Origin: Paeniglutamicibacter sulfureus
Lineage (GTDB): Bacteria; Actinomycetota; Actinomycetes; Actinomycetales; Micrococcaceae
NCBI RefSeq assembly: GCF_039535115.1
Contig: NZ_BAAAWO010000001.1
Span: 4,216,001-4,280,000, forward strand
Reading direction: 5' to 3'
Length of the DNA: 64,000 nt
The translations under genes were made by a program, and so were the position numbers. Under the pieces are notes generated by a model, which saw only the letters and a list, made by a program, of their open reading frames with translations, did not search any database and had not been told where the DNA came from. Shown in pieces: positions 63,359 to 64,000 of the stretch. The number at the start of each line of letters is the position of its first letter. Within the stretch, counting starts at the first letter, position 1.

Positions 63359-63405
63359 CGGCCTAGTCAGAAAATCCTTGCAGGGATTCTGGCTAGGCCG
63401 TTTTT
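63359..63405 (+). terminator. Rho-independent terminator after tRNA-Met
   Basis: CGGCCTAGTCAGAAAATCC pairs with GGGATTCTGGCTAGGCCG, with small bulges, followed by TTTTTCG. Confidence 0.88.
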
Positions 63406-63612
63406 CGCATTCGGGGTGGTAGTTGCGGGAGAAGTCAGCAGACAACCAGATTCCCGCGAGACGCCCCGCCACGTCTTTGGGTGGTGGCCGTCCCTTATCT
63501 ATTAGGCTCGAATTACCTGATCGTCAGGAAACCTGGCGCCTCTCGCGTGGGCATGCTCTGCCTGCCGCACCTTCAGCTTCACGCCCGACCGCAGAAAGGA
63601 CGAGCCCGGTCA

Positions 63613-64000
63613 ATGCATTGCGTTATGTTTGTCGACCAGCACCCCGACACCCTGGGTGGCATGCAGACCTCCGTCCGGCTGCAGCGGCGGTTTCTTGAGC
63701 TGGCAGGACACCGGGTGACGATCGTTTCACCCAAGTACCGCGGCAAGCACATCCCCGACCAGGCCGTCATCGAGCTGCCTTCCTTGCCCCTGGGACCGGG
63801 GGAGTACTCCATATCCATCCCCGGCAAGGTCAGCGACAAGTTGTTGGCCAAGGCAATGACCGAGCGCGGACCGGTCGACGTGGTGCACGTCCAGGCAGAC
63901 TTCTGGCAGGCCATCATTGGCTATCGGTTCGCCAAAGACAACAACCTTCCCGTCGTCCACACCATGCACAACCGCCTCGATGTGGGGATTGCCGCGACTA
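63613..64000 (+). CDS. GT4-type glycosyltransferase (partial, C-terminus off the window)
   Basis: The frame runs from ATG 63613 to the edge, 129 codons. It begins MHCVMFVDQHPDTLGGMQTS, then RRFLELAGHRVTIVSPKYRG, and has VDVVHVQADFWQAIIGY and VVHTMHNRLDVG. These are the N-domain features of GT4 transferases, including the GG loop after strand 1. AAAGGA lies about 14 bases upstream. The catalytic C-domain is outside the window. Confidence 0.85.
   Translation, partial: MHCVMFVDQHPDTLGGMQTSVRLQRRFLELAGHRVTIVSPKYRGKHIPDQAVIELPSLPLGPGEYSISIPGKVSDKLLAKAMTERGPVDVVHVQADFWQAIIGYRFAKDNNLPVVHTMHNRLDVGIAAT

Overview
The window is high-GC actinobacterial chromosome, most like the Micrococcaceae (Arthrobacter / Paeniglutamicibacter group). 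The evidence is the GC-rich coding bias, frequent GTG starts, a SAM-IV type riboswitch ahead of a metY-metX pair, an actinobacterial histidine-utilisation cluster regulated by an IclR protein, and the dusB-dgt-dnaG and glyS neighbourhood. Nearly all of it is ordinary chromosome with intact genes. The one clear mobile element is an IS1634-type insertion sequence. The genus is an inference; there is no rRNA to confirm it.

Layout. 1-15 kb is a stress and accessory block: a GlsB/YmgE-type membrane protein cut by the left edge, two closely related NylB-type serine hydrolases in inverted orientation, an FAD/NAD(P) oxidoreductase, a BldC-like DNA-binding protein, an alpha/beta hydrolase, ferritin, TerC, a universal stress protein, and a minus-strand set of ATP-grasp ligase, serine hydrolase and PLP decarboxylase. 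15-20 kb holds a peroxiredoxin remnant, a BadF-type kinase, LysE and HutD, an HpcH/HpaI aldolase and a GyrA-like mini-protein. 20.6-30 kb is a complete hut pathway (hutH, IclR regulator, hutU, transporter, M20 hydrolase, hutF, hutI) with a perfect operator between hutH and the regulator. 30-33 kb has tpx, arfB, an APH-fold kinase and a CPBP protein. 33.15-35.13 kb is the IS element.

35-45 kb has a VOC protein, SAM-IV/metY/metX, two hydrolases, a membrane protein plus GntR (YtrA-type) regulator, an S4 protein, a paired YdcZ transporter and an AhpD-like protein. 45-49.6 kb has glyS, a GNAT protein and a second GntR/membrane-protein module. 49.7-59.2 kb has a luciferase-like oxidoreductase, dusB-dgt-dnaG, and two identical tRNA-Asn genes bracketing a lipase maturation factor protein and an ABC-F ATPase. 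59.3-64 kb has a holin-like membrane protein, a CDP-alcohol phosphatidyltransferase, a DMT transporter, two GT4 glycosyltransferases (the last cut by the right edge) and tRNA-Met.

The observations most worth following are: (1) the ATP-grasp / NylB-like hydrolase / decarboxylase gene set, whose first protein carries a 387-residue Ala/Lys/Thr/Pro tail; (2) the two GntR loci, whose promoters share a tandem pair of 22-bp operators at exactly the same 37-bp spacing; (3) an array of dyads ahead of the second serine hydrolase; (4) the M20 hydrolase standing where an N-formylglutamate amidohydrolase is needed; and (5) the stand-alone GyrA-like mini-protein.
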